64,000 nt of DNA, taken from the NCBI RefSeq assembly GCF_026151205.1, contig NC_087081.1, forward strand, positions 9,357,246 to 9,421,245, read 5' to 3'. Source of the stretch: Bolinopsis microptera. Taxonomy: Eukaryota; Ctenophora; Tentaculata; Lobata; Bolinopsidae. Position numbers and translations under genes: made by a program. Below the pieces are notes generated by a model that made no database searches, had not been told where the DNA came from, and saw only the letters and a program-made list of their open reading frames with translations. Numbering within the stretch: the stretch's first letter is position 1; the number at the start of each line of letters is the position of its first letter. Shown here one piece after another: positions 33,160 to 45,148 of this stretch.

Positions 33160-34782
33160 TTACCATATATTAGGGTCACCTCGATTTTGGAGGGATAGCA
33201 AGTGCTTTTTAAGGTTAGATTTAATAATACCTGACGAGGCTGATAAGTCTGAATTTTTGGAAGAACCCGGGATTATTATCCCATCTACATTAGCATCACA
33301 TATTTCGAATACATAGGGGATGAGATCATTCCATATTTTCGTAGAGGTGTACAAAAAGTTCTGTTGGGAGATATCTAATCTCAGTAATGGGACAATCAGA
33401 CGAAGTTTTTCATTTCTAGGACAGAGCTTGAAAAGATCTTTAATCGACTGGGGGACATCAAATTTAAGAATTTTGAATAGCTCCATAAATGTATGGTACA
33501 TGTGCAGATTCTCCAGGTTCATAATTTTCTGCTCAGTGAATAGCGGTTTAGTGTGTTCAAGACAGTAGTTCTTGCTAGCCATATGTTCGTTATAAGTTCT
33601 TGAACGTGCACAGGTTAAGTAGTATTCTTTATGATCAAAATTGGGAATGTTACCAAATAGCAGTCTTATACATCGTTTTTGAATTGCAAAGATTTTATTC
33701 AGCTTATGTTTAGGGATCCCACCCCAGCAACTTATACAATAGCTAAGATGTGACATAAAAAGAGCATTGTATAGTTTCAAATATTCAGATTTGGGAATGA
33801 ATTTGCAAATTCTCTTAATCGATACAATACTGGAGTTCAGCTTTAAAGATAAATGATTAAGATGTGGTTCCCAACATAGCTGTTCGTCTATTATCACCCC
33901 AAGAAACTTTGTACATTGAACTTTTTCTAGCTTTTTGCCATCTATTGAAATCGTTAGATTCCTGTTAAAGGGCCGTGTTCTAGCACAGGTCTGTGTTGCT
34001 CTTGACAAACCTGGCTGAAAATGCATAAAACAACTTTTCCCTGCATTTATATGTAACTTGTTAGACTCCATATAGTTACTGACTTGTTTCATTACATGAT
34101 TAGCTTTTTCAAAAGCTTCCTGTGCTGAACGACCTATCACAAAAATATTTGTATCATCAGCAAACAGGACGAATTCAGCCAAACTTGAGGAGCTCACAAT
34201 ATCATTAATATAAATCAGAAATAGTAGAGGTCCTAACACTGACCCCTGGGGTACACCATACTCAACTGAACACTTGTCCGATTTTTCAGTTTGAAAAGAA
34301 GTTACTTGGCTACGGTTTGTTAGATAGCTAGCAAGCGTTTTTAGTGCAGTACCTCTTACTCCATAGTGTTCAAGTTTATGCAGGAGTTTATCGTGCTCAA
34401 TTGTGTCAAATGCCTTACTTAGATCAATAAATATTCCAATTACATGATTTTTCTGTTCAATCTCATTAAGTATTTTATTGACAGAATAGTTTACGGCATG
34501 AGATGTTGAGTGTTGTTTTCTAAAACCAAATTGTCGATCATAAATCACGTTCATAGCACTGAGGTAACTATATAACCTATTATAAATTATTTTTTCAAGT
34601 ATTTTGCCAAATATCGGTAATGTAGAAACAGGTCGATAGTTATCAAGGCATCGTGAGTCTCCTTTTTTATAAATTGGTGTAATAGAGCCCGTTTTAAGCT
34701 TGTTTGGAAAGACCCCATTGTCCAAGAACCAATTAAAGAATCTAGAGATATGACCAGACAGATAATTTACACTCTTTTTCAA
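33160..34782 (-). CDS. LINE reverse transcriptase (540 residues)
   Basis: RT motifs in order: YRPVSTLPIFGKILE, QFGFRKQHST, DLSKAFDTI (about residue 118), GVPQGSVLGPLLF, and the catalytic FADDTN at about 205, then KFLGVIID and a C-terminal thumb/tail typical of CR1/jockey-type LINEs. Reverse-transcribes its own RNA at a nicked target. The frame is open through all motifs to the stop, so the RT domain itself is intact, but it lacks an N-terminus: residues upstream lie in another frame (34839-35117). Confidence 0.9.
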   Translation of the reverse strand: MKKSVNYLSGHISRFFNWFLDNGVFPNKLKTGSITPIYKKGDSRCLDNYRPVSTLPIFGKILEKIIYNRLYSYLSAMNVIYDRQFGFRKQHSTSHAVNYSVNKILNEIEQKNHVIGIFIDLSKAFDTIEHDKLLHKLEHYGVRGTALKTLASYLTNRSQVTSFQTEKSDKCSVEYGVPQGSVLGPLLFLIYINDIVSSSSLAEFVLFADDTNIFVIGRSAQEAFEKANHVMKQVSNYMESNKLHINAGKSCFMHFQPGLSRATQTCARTRPFNRNLTISIDGKKLEKVQCTKFLGVIIDEQLCWEPHLNHLSLKLNSSIVSIKRICKFIPKSEYLKLYNALFMSHLSYCISCWGGIPKHKLNKIFAIQKRCIRLLFGNIPNFDHKEYYLTCARSRTYNEHMASKNYCLEHTKPLFTEQKIMNLENLHMYHTFMELFKILKFDVPQSIKDLFKLCPRNEKLRLIVPLLRLDISQQNFLYTSTKIWNDLIPYVFEICDANVDGIIIPGSSKNSDLSASSGIIKSNLKKHLLSLQNRGDPNIW

Positions 34783-34838
34783 GACTTTAACAGAGATATC
34801 ACTTGCCTTCCCATTTTCAAGGCTACCAATAATTTTAC

Positions 34839-35235
34839 TTATCTCTTCCTCGTCACAGGGGCTGAGAAAAAAAGAGAGTTCACTATTCTTTCTCTGCCCT
34901 TGAGGTATTGTTTAAACTTCGTTTTATTGAAATTGCCATCAGTTACCGTACGAGATGGTACAGAAGATTGAACTTTCGAATTAAGATTACGAGCAATAGA
35001 CGAGAAGTAGATGTTAAATCCGTTGGCAATCTCACGGCGTTCAGTTACAATTCTACCATCAATTAAGAATGATGCTTTTATATCTTTTTTAGATTTACCC
35101 CTGAGTTCGTTAATCAATTCCCAGGTTTTTTTAATATTTCCTTTAGCAAGTTCAAATTTTTTCCCATAGTGGGCTTTTTTTCGCAGATTTTATAGCTTTG
35201 TTTAAGATAGAACGATACTCCTTATACTTAAGATA
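34839..35235 (-). pseudogene. upstream part of the same LINE ORF, frameshifted
   Basis: Encodes WELINELRGKSKKD and the pre-RT linker (EIANGFNIYFSSIA) of the same LINE. A frameshift near 34800-34840 separates it from the RT frame and another near 35165 separates it from an upstream KEYRSILNKAIKSAKK reading. The endonuclease domain is absent. Confidence 0.75.
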
Positions 35236-36267
35236 TAAAGATTACTAGCATTTGGCTAACTAGCATTTAAATATTCGGCAGCATTTATTTCGACCATTTA
35301 TCGATATTGGAGAACGGTTATGTTAATATGGGAGCTGTCTTATAATTATATTGTAATAATCTACAAAACTGGAGAATTCAAACTATTATCAGAAAGCTTT
35401 CTTATATTCCGTTCAAATAAAGTCCGAAAAGGTAGTAAATTTAGATACATTAAATGAATGCCTTCGAACGTTCATTTTAATGTCCGTTCCCGTAAGGTGC
35501 AGTTTATATCTCCGCCAAAAGCATCACATTTTAGCATTAATGCGCGTAGTTTTCTCAACTATTTTCACAGTCGCGCCTTCCTGAAGTTACATTAAACAGC
35601 CACTTTTGCTTCCTAACATACCAGTTTATAGGAAGCAAAATATTATATATAAGTAAAGTGCAAGAAACCGAATTCGAACTTGGCACATTAATAGCATGGC
35701 CGAGACGATATTGTACATGGGCGATATTTAGTAGAGAATAAACCGGTACCTACGGTGTACCGGTACCGGTATACCTACGGGGTGATATTAGTACAATTTG
35801 GTTAGAACACCTCCTCCCGTATTATTGAGAATAAATTTACTTTTCCATACAATTGTGCACTTCAGTCGTATAGTAAACCGGCAGTAAAGCATGAAATGCT
35901 TTAATGATAAAAGATTCGTTTGTTATATAATAATGCTTTTTTTGAGTCGAGAAATACAAAATATGATGTTACAAAACACAACTTTAAAGAACGATCAAAA
36001 TTCTTACAAAGTTTTATTATAAAACTCTGTGACTGTTAAAAAGTATTAGGTAAATGATTCTTTTAATTCTGCCTTAATGGTCTGTAGCTTTTTCTCCTGT
36101 TTCCCATTTTGAGGAAGTCAGCCCTCTTCTTAGAAATTGTGCAGTAGAGTGTCGACAGGTCTGAGAACTCCAACGAATAAGGCATGATATCTTCTTCTAC
36201 AGTCTTTTCAAAAACTTGTTGACATTCTGAGTTATATTATTGTCATAACAACGAATAAAATTTATTA
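35236..36267. other. left flank of satellite
   Basis: Holds one arm (35499-35522) of a perfect 24-bp inverted repeat that recurs at 40099-40122, and a CCGTTCAAATAAAGTCCG block resembling the ends of the element at 42777-43612. No ORF. Confidence 0.5.
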
Positions 36268-38780
36268 GAGTTGAGCTATTCCTAGTCCTTGCTATGACAG
36301 TATTAAAACTACAATAGTTGTCACGAGATGTTTGATCTAGTGGCTAGAGTTGAGCTATTCCTAGTCCTTGTTATGACAGTATTAAAACTACAATAATTGT
36401 CACGAGATGTTTGATCTAGTGGCTAGAGTTGAGCTATTCCTAGTCCTTGCTATGAAAGTATTAAAACTACAATAGTTGTCACGAGAATCGAGATGTTTGA
36501 TCTAGTTATTAGAGTTGAGCTATTCCTAGTCCTTGTTATGACAGTATTAAAACTACAATAGTTGTCACGAGATGTTTGATCTAGTGGCTAGAGTTGAGCT
36601 ATTCCTAGTCCTTGCTATGACAGTATTAAAACTACAATAGTTGTCACGAGATGTTTGATCTAGTGGCTAGAGTTGAGCTATTCCTAGTCCTTATTGCTAT
36701 GACAGTATTAAAACTGTAATAATTGTCACGAGATGTTTGATCTAGTTATTAGAGTTGAGCTATTCCTAGTCCTTGTTATGACAGTATTAAAACTACAATA
36801 GTTGTCACGAGATGTTTGATCTAGTTATTAGAGTTGAGCTATTCCTAGTCCTTGTTATGACAGTATTAAAACTACAATAGTTGTCACGAGATGTTAGATC
36901 TAGTAGCTAGAGTTGAGCTATTCCTAGTCCTTGCTATGACAGTATTAAAACTACAATAATTGTCACGAGATGTTTGATCTAGTGGCTAGAGTTGAGCTAT
37001 TCCTAGTCCTTGCTATGACAGTATTAAAACTACAATAGTTGTCACGAGATGTTTGATCTAGTTATTAGAGTTGAGCTATTCCTAGTTCTTGCTATGACAG
37101 TATTAAAACTACAATAGTTGTCACGAGATGTTTGATCTAGTGGCTAGAGTTGAGCTATTCCTAGTCCTTGTTATGACAGTATTAAAACTACAATAGTTGT
37201 CACGAGATGTTTGATCTAGTTATTAGAGTTGAGCTATTCCTAGTCCTTGCTATGACAGTATTAAAACTACAATAGTTGTCACGAGATGTTTGATCTAGTG
37301 GCTAGAGTTGAGCTATTCCTAGTCCTATTGCTATGACAGTATTAAAACTGTAATAATTGTCACGAGATGTTTGATCTAGTTATTAGAGTTGAGCTATTCC
37401 TAGTCCTTGTTATGACAGTATTAAAACTACAATAGTTGTCACGAGATGTTTGATCTAGTTATTAGAGTTGAGCTATTCCTAGTCCTTGTTATGACAGTAT
37501 TAAAACTACAATAGTTGTCACGAGATGTTTGATCTAGTGGCTAGAGTTGAGCTATTCCTAGTTCTTGCTAGGACAGTATTAAAACTACAATAATTGTCAC
37601 GAGATGTTTGATCTAGTTATTAGAGTTGAGCTATTCCTAGTCCTTGTTATGACAGTATTAAAACTGTAATAATTGTCACGAGATGTTTGATCTAGTTATT
37701 AGAGTTGAGCTATTCCTAGTCCTTGCTATGACAGTATTAAAACTACAATAATTGTCACGAGATGTTTGATCTAGTGGCTAGAGTTGAGCTATTCCTAGTC
37801 CTTGCTATGACAGTATTAAAACTACAATAGTTGTCACGAGATGTTTGATCTAGTTATTAGAGTTGAGCTATTCCTAGTTCTTGCTATGACAGTATTAAAA
37901 CTACAATAGTTGTCACGAGATGTTTGATCTAGTGGCTAGAGTTGAGCTATTCCTAGTCCTTGTTATGACAGTATTAAAACTACAATAGTTGTCACGAGAT
38001 GTTTGATCTAGTTATTAGAGTTGAGCTATTCCTAGTCCTTGCTATGACAGTATTAAAACTACAATAGTTGTCACGAGATGTTTGATCTAGTGGCTAGAGT
38101 TGAGCTATTCCTAGTCCTTGCTATGACAGTATTAAAACTGTAATAATTGTCACGAGATGTTTGATCTAGTTATTAGAGTTGAGCTATTCCTAGTCCTTGT
38201 TATGACAGTATTAAAACTACAATAGTTGTCACGAGATGTTTGATCTAGTTATTAGAGTTGAGCTATTCCTAGTCCTTGTTATGACAGTATTAAAACTACA
38301 ATAGTTGTCACGAGATGTTTGATCTAGTGGCTAGAGTTGAGCTATTCCTAGTCCTTGCTATGACAGTATTAAAACTACAATAATTGTCACGAGATGTTTG
38401 ATCTAGTTATTAGAGTTGAGCTATTCCTAGTCCTTGTTATGACAGTATTAAAACTGTAATAATTGTCACGAGATGTTTGATCTAGTTATTAGAGTTGAGC
38501 TATTCCTAGTCCTTGCTATGACAGTATTAAAACTACAATAATTGTCACGAGATGTTTGATCTAGTTATTAGAGTTGAGCTATTCCTAGTCCTTGCTATGA
38601 CAGTATTAAAACTACAATAGTTGTCACGAGATGTTTGATCTAGTTATTAGAGTTGAGCTATTCCTAGTCCTTGTTATGACAGTATTAAAACTACAATAGT
38701 TGTCACGAGATGTTTGATCTAGTTATTAGAGTTGAGCTATTCCTAGTCCTTGTTATGACAGTATTAAAACCGCAATAGTT
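36268..38780 (+). repeat. 79-bp satellite, forward block (~32 units)
   Basis: Unit of 79 bp, containing GAGTTGAGCTATTCCTAGTC and TTGTCACGAGATGTTTGATC. Two end variants (CTAGTGGCTA and CTAGTTATTA) alternate. The rare variant CTGTAATAATTGTC recurs at 37349 and 38139, and at 37664 and 38454: exactly 790 bases, or ten units, giving a higher-order repeat. Confidence 0.97.
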
Positions 38781-39668
38781 CAAACATCTCGTGACAACTA
38801 TTGTAGTTTTAATACTGTCATAGCAAGGACTAGGAATAGCTCAACTCTAGCCACTAGATCAAACATCTCGTGACAACTATTGTAGTTTTAATACTGTCAT
38901 AGCAAGGACTAGGAATAGCTCAACTCTAATAACTAGATCAAACATCTCGTGACAATTATTGTAGTTTTAATACTGTCATAACAAGGACTAGGAATAGCTC
39001 AACTCTAGCCACTAGATCAAACATCTCGTGACAACTATTGTAGTTTTAATACTGTCATAGCAAGGACTAGGAATAGCTCAACTCTAGCCACTAGATCAAA
39101 CATCTCGTGACAACTATTGTAGTTTTAATACTGTCATAGCAAGGACTAGGAATAGCTCAACTCTAGCCACTAGATCAAACATCTCGTGACAATTATTGTA
39201 GTTTTAATACTGTCATAGCAAGGACTAGGAATAGCTCAACTCTAGCCACTAGATCAAACATCTCGTGACAATTATTACAGTTTTAATACTGTCATAACAA
39301 GGACTAGAATTAGCTCAACTCTAATAACTAGATCAAACATCTCGTGACAACTATTGTAGTTTTAATACTGTCATAACAAGGACTAGGAATAGCTCAACTC
39401 TAGCCACTAGATCAAACATCTCGTGACAACTATTGTAGTTTTAATACTGTCATAGCAAGGACTAGGAATAGCTCAACTCTAATAACTAGATCAAACATCT
39501 CGTGACAACTATTGTAGTTTTAATACTGTCATAGCAAGGACTAGGAATAGCTCAACTCTAATAACTAGATCAAACATCTCGTGACAATTATTACAGTTTT
39601 AATACTGTCATAACAAGGACTAGAATTAGCTCAACTCTAATAACTAGATCAAACATCTCGTGACAATC
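38781..39668 (-). repeat. 79-bp satellite, inverted block (~11 units)
   Basis: Same unit in reverse complement, starting at a switch point in mid-unit (38781). The two arms face each other with only about 15 bases of loop, giving potential hairpin arms of nearly 900 bp. Confidence 0.97.
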
Positions 39669-39682
39669 ATTATAATTTTCAT

Positions 39683-39930
39683 ACACAACTGATCGTACAG
39701 TTTAAAATGGAACAAAATAAGACAGAATAATTGATCAAATGTTAAAAAATAAGCTGATTTAGGAGAAGCAAATATTAGTTAAACTAATCTCTGTCACATA
39801 AAATACTGAAAATAAAGTTCACAACTGTGAACTCAAATGTATATAAAACACACTCACAATTAATCGTACAGTTTAAAATGGAACAAAATAAGACAGAATA
39901 ATTGATCAAATGTTTAAAAAATAAGCTGTT
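39683..39930. repeat. two ~72-bp direct repeats
   Basis: TCGTACAGTTTAAAATGGAA and the following 50 bases occur at about 39691 and 39863, about 172 bases apart, just outside the satellite. Confidence 0.85.
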
Positions 39931-41840
39931 AAAAAATAAAGGTATCATATCAGACGAGTAGCTTAAATGCGGGGCGAAGGTCTCAATTGAAGGAATAATG
40001 CTGGAGGGCGCGGCTTAGCAACCATCCAATGCGCAACGATCCAATGCGAAAATTTAAAATCACATTTGGATATAATGCGCGTGAGTGCTTACAAATTTGC
40101 TTTTGGCGGAGATATAAACTGCGCCTTCCCGTAATATCCGGTCAAATAACGTCCAATAAGGTACTATATATTGTGATAGTTTAAATCACAATATATTAAA
40201 ATATATAATTTTAAATATTATATAAGACGGTGTCCATAACATAATCGTATTTTATTAGTAAATTAAAATTAAAGTGCTTAATTTTTAATCTAGGCGGTGC
40301 ACGATTGACGATAAAAATAAACTTGCTCGGATTTTCAAATTTTTTGTACCATCGTTTTCTAGAGACTGTGAGAATTTTCACAGTAGCAAATTTATCATAC
40401 CTTTTTGGAATGATCAGTGAATTTCGTCTAGGTGCCATATTTGATGGTGCGCGGCTTTTGGAGCAAAATTAGGTGTAAAAGTCGCGTAATTTGACGAAAT
40501 TCGTTGATTTTTGTCGTATTATTCTGTCATATCTTCGGTTTCTGAACATAAATCATGCTGAAAATTTGTCAGAACCTTCCAATCATACTTAACTACCGAA
40601 CCTAATTTAATTTAGTTGGGAGAGATTGGCCTTGATTAAGAGGTCTAAAAATAACAAAATAGGTATAAATTCGTTGATAACTCAAATTCTGAGCATCGAA
40701 ATTGCTCAAACTAAATTAGGTTCAGTAGAACATAAGTGTTTACGTAAGTTGACCAAATTTCAACAAAATTGTTATATGGGAAGTATAATAACTTTTCGAT
40801 TGTTTCCAAAATAATGTGCTGGCCGAAATAAGAGCAAAAAACCATTCAATGGTCAGCGCGCGCGTCTTATTGTCGATGGCGCACTGCCTATTTAATCCAA
40901 ATAGTAGTTAAATTTGGATTTATATAAACTCTTTTCGTTGGTTTCAATTTCAAGCAGTCAAGTATTGTTATCGAGATCATGACTCGGATCTCGAGTTAAT
41001 CTCAAAATGAAATCAGTTCACTTGACAAATTTGATCACCTTTAATCACTTGGCTGCTTAGCCTTAACCTCTTCCTCGGTCGATCTGCTAAGGAGCAAGCA
41101 AGCGCAAAATTATATTCTGTGCAACGTGAATAATGGCATGTTTAGCATGTTGAGTTGGCTTTATTCGGAGACTTCTCTTAGTCTTATCAAATGTGTTCTG
41201 GCAGTTTATAATGTGGTTGTTTTAAATGTTTGCCCGGTTAACTGTGCTTCTCTTACAACCAGTACTGTACTGCATTCATTACCTGAAAAATGGCTTGACC
41301 GTTTGTTAAGCTGTCATAACAGCAGCGTCAAATGAATGTTAAGTATCTTTGTCACGTGCCAGAATTAATGTCGGTCACCTTCCGAATATTAATAATTGAA
41401 TACTGTAGTTTATACAAAGGCAACCAAGTTTCTTTCTCCTGTGTGTTGATTTTTTATTTCATTGCGATGGGTTTCAAAGTCCGTAAACTAAAAGTTCATA
41501 TTAATCCAAAAAATAAATAATTGCGATTAATAAGTAATTACGATTATGGATTAAATAATTAAATAATTTAATCTTTTTAAATTTTCCTTTCTGCCTGTAT
41601 TTTTTAAACTTTTTATGGTAATACAAACTTTTTGCTTTACCAGAATGAGGTGGGGGTTAAAAATGTGTCCCAATATGGAAATGTCAGAGCTAATTTTGCC
41701 TATCACCCGGTACTGCCCACAGTCACATGGTATAACTGTATAACATGTGGCTGCACCTAATTTAGTCAGGTACCAATAATGATATATCCTGTTTTGAATT
41801 TACAAACAAATGGTGAAATACTCGTGGTCGTACTCTCGTA
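39931..41840. other. spacer, no confident gene
   Basis: Several short ORFs (40211-41520) on both strands without recognisable similarity or splice partners. I see nothing I can support here beyond the inverted-repeat arm at 40099-40122. Confidence 0.35.
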
Positions 41841-41841
41841 G

Positions 41842-42045
41842 ATACGAGATTACCAAGTTTAAATCCCACCTTTGCTAGTTTAAATCCCACCTTTGCTAGT
41901 TTGAATCCCACCTTCGCTAGTTTGAATCCCACCTTTGCAAGTTTAAATCCCACCTTTGCTAGTTTGAATCCCACCTTCGCTAGTTTGAATCCCACCTTTG
42001 CAAGTTTAAATCCCACCTTTGCTAATTTAAATCTCACCTTGAAAT
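41842..42045. repeat. 21-bp minisatellite
   Basis: About nine units of TAGTTTAAATCCCACCTTTGC. Being a multiple of three it yields an artefactual heptapeptide ORF (FKLAKVG)n on the minus strand. Confidence 0.95.
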
Positions 42046-42072
42046 TTCTACTCGATACCACTTCGTCTCCAT

Positions 42073-42431
<359 letters not shown>

Positions 42432-42776
42432 CGCCAGGACTCCCAAAGTATATACGAAATCATAAAATAATAAATATCAATGCAATCTACAGACCCCTGG
42501 AGTCTTGAAGCTGTCGCTACCTGACTCAGAGAAAACCCGTTGTGGGTTTTAAACGAGTACATGAAATTTAGTTTACAACATTTTTAGTCAAAAGTTTGAC
42601 TAAATTTATGGTAGACTAAATTTGTCGTTCTTAAGGTATATGTTATGAATATTATTATTATTATTATCATTGCGAGACTAAAAAACCAGACTGAGAATAT
42701 TGATTAACTTTCCATTCGAAAGAGTTAGATTCTGAATCACCCATAGTAGATAATTCGTTAGTATTATTTGATACAT

Positions 42777-43612
42777 TATCGGACCTTATTTGGACGGACA
42801 TTACTTGAACGGACATAATTATGAACGGACATTGATATGAACGCTAGAAGGCAATCAAAACCATCAAAAATCCGAATTTTTTTTCATCTTTTTTTTAACG
42901 TTTTTTAAATTTTAGCAAATGATTATACATAACAGTAAGCTTATCTGCGCTGTGCAGATAACTGATAAGGTACCTACAGGACTAGATTAGATACCGTCGG
43001 TCACATAACTAGGGAGATATCCCGGTTTGTCTTATAGTTATACTTTATCGAGATGGGCGGTATATGGTAGAAGGTATCGTAGCTGACAAAAGCCACCGAA
43101 GGTCGCCTATACCAAGTGGGGGGCTAGAGATAAAGCTTAAGCTGTACTTTATGCATTCAAGTATCTCTCTAGTAGAGCAGTTGGGATCATTCATTGCCCG
43201 GTACGACTACGAGTTGGACAGACAACCAGTTGTAAAATAAAATGTGGAGGTAGAAGACTGAAGAAGCCGAAGATCAACTTCAAGATAGTGATACTGATCA
43301 TGCAATAATGTGATATTTACAATTCAGATTGTTAAAATTTTATAATACCTTGTTTTTATTAGTTCAACGATATAGTTTAGTTTAATGTAATGATAGCTAT
43401 TGAAATTGACGGAAATTAAAAAGGTGTCATATTCTGGACAAAAAGTTCAAAATGTAAAAAATTTTGGAAAAAATCCAACGGACTTTAACTTGGACGGACA
43501 TTAATGATTAATTGAACGGACTTTATTTGAACGGACATTAAGATGAACGCTAGGGCCTCCAAGCGTTACTTGAAGTAATGTCCGTCCAAATAAGGTCTGA
43601 TAAGGTAGTTGA
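42777..43612. mobile_element. ~830-bp MITE with inverted ends
   Basis: Left end GACCTTATTTGGACGGACAT at about 42782 is matched by its complement at 43587-43606, with about 35 bp of inverted similarity in total. Sub-terminal TTGAACGGACxTTATTTGAACGG motifs repeat near both ends. No transposase; target duplication not resolved. Confidence 0.75.
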
Positions 43613-43945
43613 TACTATACAGTATACTATTACTATGCTATAATTGATAATATTAATACTGACGGTCTTTTAGAAGTAGAGGTATTTCTTGATCCTCTTC
43701 TGCACAATAAAATCAATTTCCTAATTAAAAAGAATTGCGCCCGTTTGTTCGGCTGTCAGCGGACGCTAGATTTCCATCCACTTGCAACATAACAGCTGTC
43801 CAAATTTGATCATACCTTGGCCTTCAATTAATTTTTTGTTTCTTGTGTCACGTGAATTGGCTTAATTGACTAGCTGAATAGTTACAAAACCGAAATAAAA
43901 GTTGATCGTGGTACTTCAGCCCAGTGGCAGTATTCAGTTCAGACA
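43613..43945. other. spacer
   Basis: No feature recognised. Confidence 0.3.
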
Positions 43946-44361
43946 CTTGACAGGCTTGAGGCTGAGCGCGGCCCAGTAATACTCAGTAGGTCAGACAATG
44001 CAAATAGAAACAGAGTTTACCGAACCAGCTTAATGTAATTGTTAATTAGCTCAAGTTTGGAGGTGCTGCGAGTTTACAGTTGTCTGTTATGGATGTTATT
44101 GTTAAAGGAGTAAAATATTTGTGCATCGAAGATCAACATGATGTTGTCCCAACACAGAGCGCGTAAAAGTAATTTAATTAATTTTACTGATAAGCCGCGC
44201 GGCTGTATTCTGAATTATCGCGTGTAGTTTTGAATGTTGGTTCTCCGCAAACGTTTAAATCGAAGCTGTCATAGCAACGCGCAATTCTAGACCTGAGAAA
44301 ATTGATACACTATAATATAATCTAGGTTCCGGTTTACTGGGCCGCGCTCAGCCTGTCATAA
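43946..44361. mobile_element. small inverted-repeat element (~415 bp)
   Basis: A perfect 20-bp inverted pair (43960-43979 and 44334-44353, GGCTGAGCGCGGCCCAGTAA) embedded in longer imperfect similarity including GACAGGC. GC-rich ends in an AT-rich setting. Probably a MITE; target duplication not identified. Confidence 0.6.
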
Positions 44362-45045
44362 TTCCGCCGAATCTCTATTTTATATGTTTATAAACATGAT
44401 AGCCTCAGGTCCCCAGGTAAGGTTCCGGTGAAATGGATAAATAAGGAAGAGAACATATTATTATCATATTCATGTTGTGCTTAAAACTGGTCCCTCTGTT
44501 TCACTTTCAAATTAGTGGTTATACAAGATTGAGTGATGTTTTGTAGTCATACTTCAATGATACCAATTATTAGAATTCAAATCTCAATGTTCAGTCCGTT
44601 AAATAGTTCAGTAAGATGAAGTGTTCATTCCATTTGCATTGTCTTGCTAGGTTAGTGTAAAGTAGTAGATTTGGAGATCTGTGAAGTAGGAAGTAATTTC
44701 ACTCAATCATGAATCAGCAGCCGATGGTGTGCGTTATGTTTTGAATTGGTGTTGACAAAATTGTGTTCACAGCTGCTCTGAAATCAGTTAATTATTCAAT
44801 TAGTTGGTCATGTGATCGAAAGATTATAACACTAATATAGGTTCAAATAAGGTAGGTATATTATATTACTTCGGAATCATAGGGTGACAGAGAAAAATGG
44901 AGAATCTTTCCAATAACTATTAACACTACTAGAACGATAATGTTTAATTGACGAACCATTTCATTGATTGTGATATGATAGAGTCAAGGAGGGCTGATTC
45001 GATTTCGAGGATGACCTTTTTTTCTATAAGTGAGCCTATAATGGC
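44362..45045. other. spacer upstream of the nested LINE
   Basis: No ORF or repeat recognised. Confidence 0.3.
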
Positions 45046-45148
45046 ATGTAAGGAACTGCTTCCTTATCATATACACATAATTATAGAGTTATAGGGGAGT
45101 GGTCTATATTGCAAACCCACCTACAACGTTCGTTACTGCTATCGTTTT

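Larger units (their letters stand above)
32765..35235 (-). mobile_element. CR1/jockey-like LINE, 5'-truncated
   Basis: Minus-strand element with an RT ORF (33160-34782), a short upstream ORF and a 3' UTR reaching the AT-rich end near 32765. The upstream reading continues to about 35235, where similarity to coding stops, so the endonuclease half is missing. Confidence 0.85.
35499..40122. mobile_element. possible inverted-repeat element enclosing the satellite
   Basis: A 24-bp perfect inverted repeat (35499-35522 and 40099-40122, starting GCAGTTTATATCTCCGCC) brackets the whole 79-bp satellite. Neighbouring sequence contains CAAATAAxGTCC motifs shared with the MITE at 42777-43612. The satellite may have expanded inside a DNA transposon. 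No target duplication found, so this remains tentative. Confidence 0.4.

Noticed and set aside
36268-39668. CRISPR-like regular repeats
   Set aside because: The 79-bp units abut without unique spacers and invert; this is satellite DNA in an animal genome.
41762-42061. ORF with (FKLAKVG)n repeats
   Set aside because: Product of a 21-bp minisatellite being a multiple of three; flanks show no coding signal.
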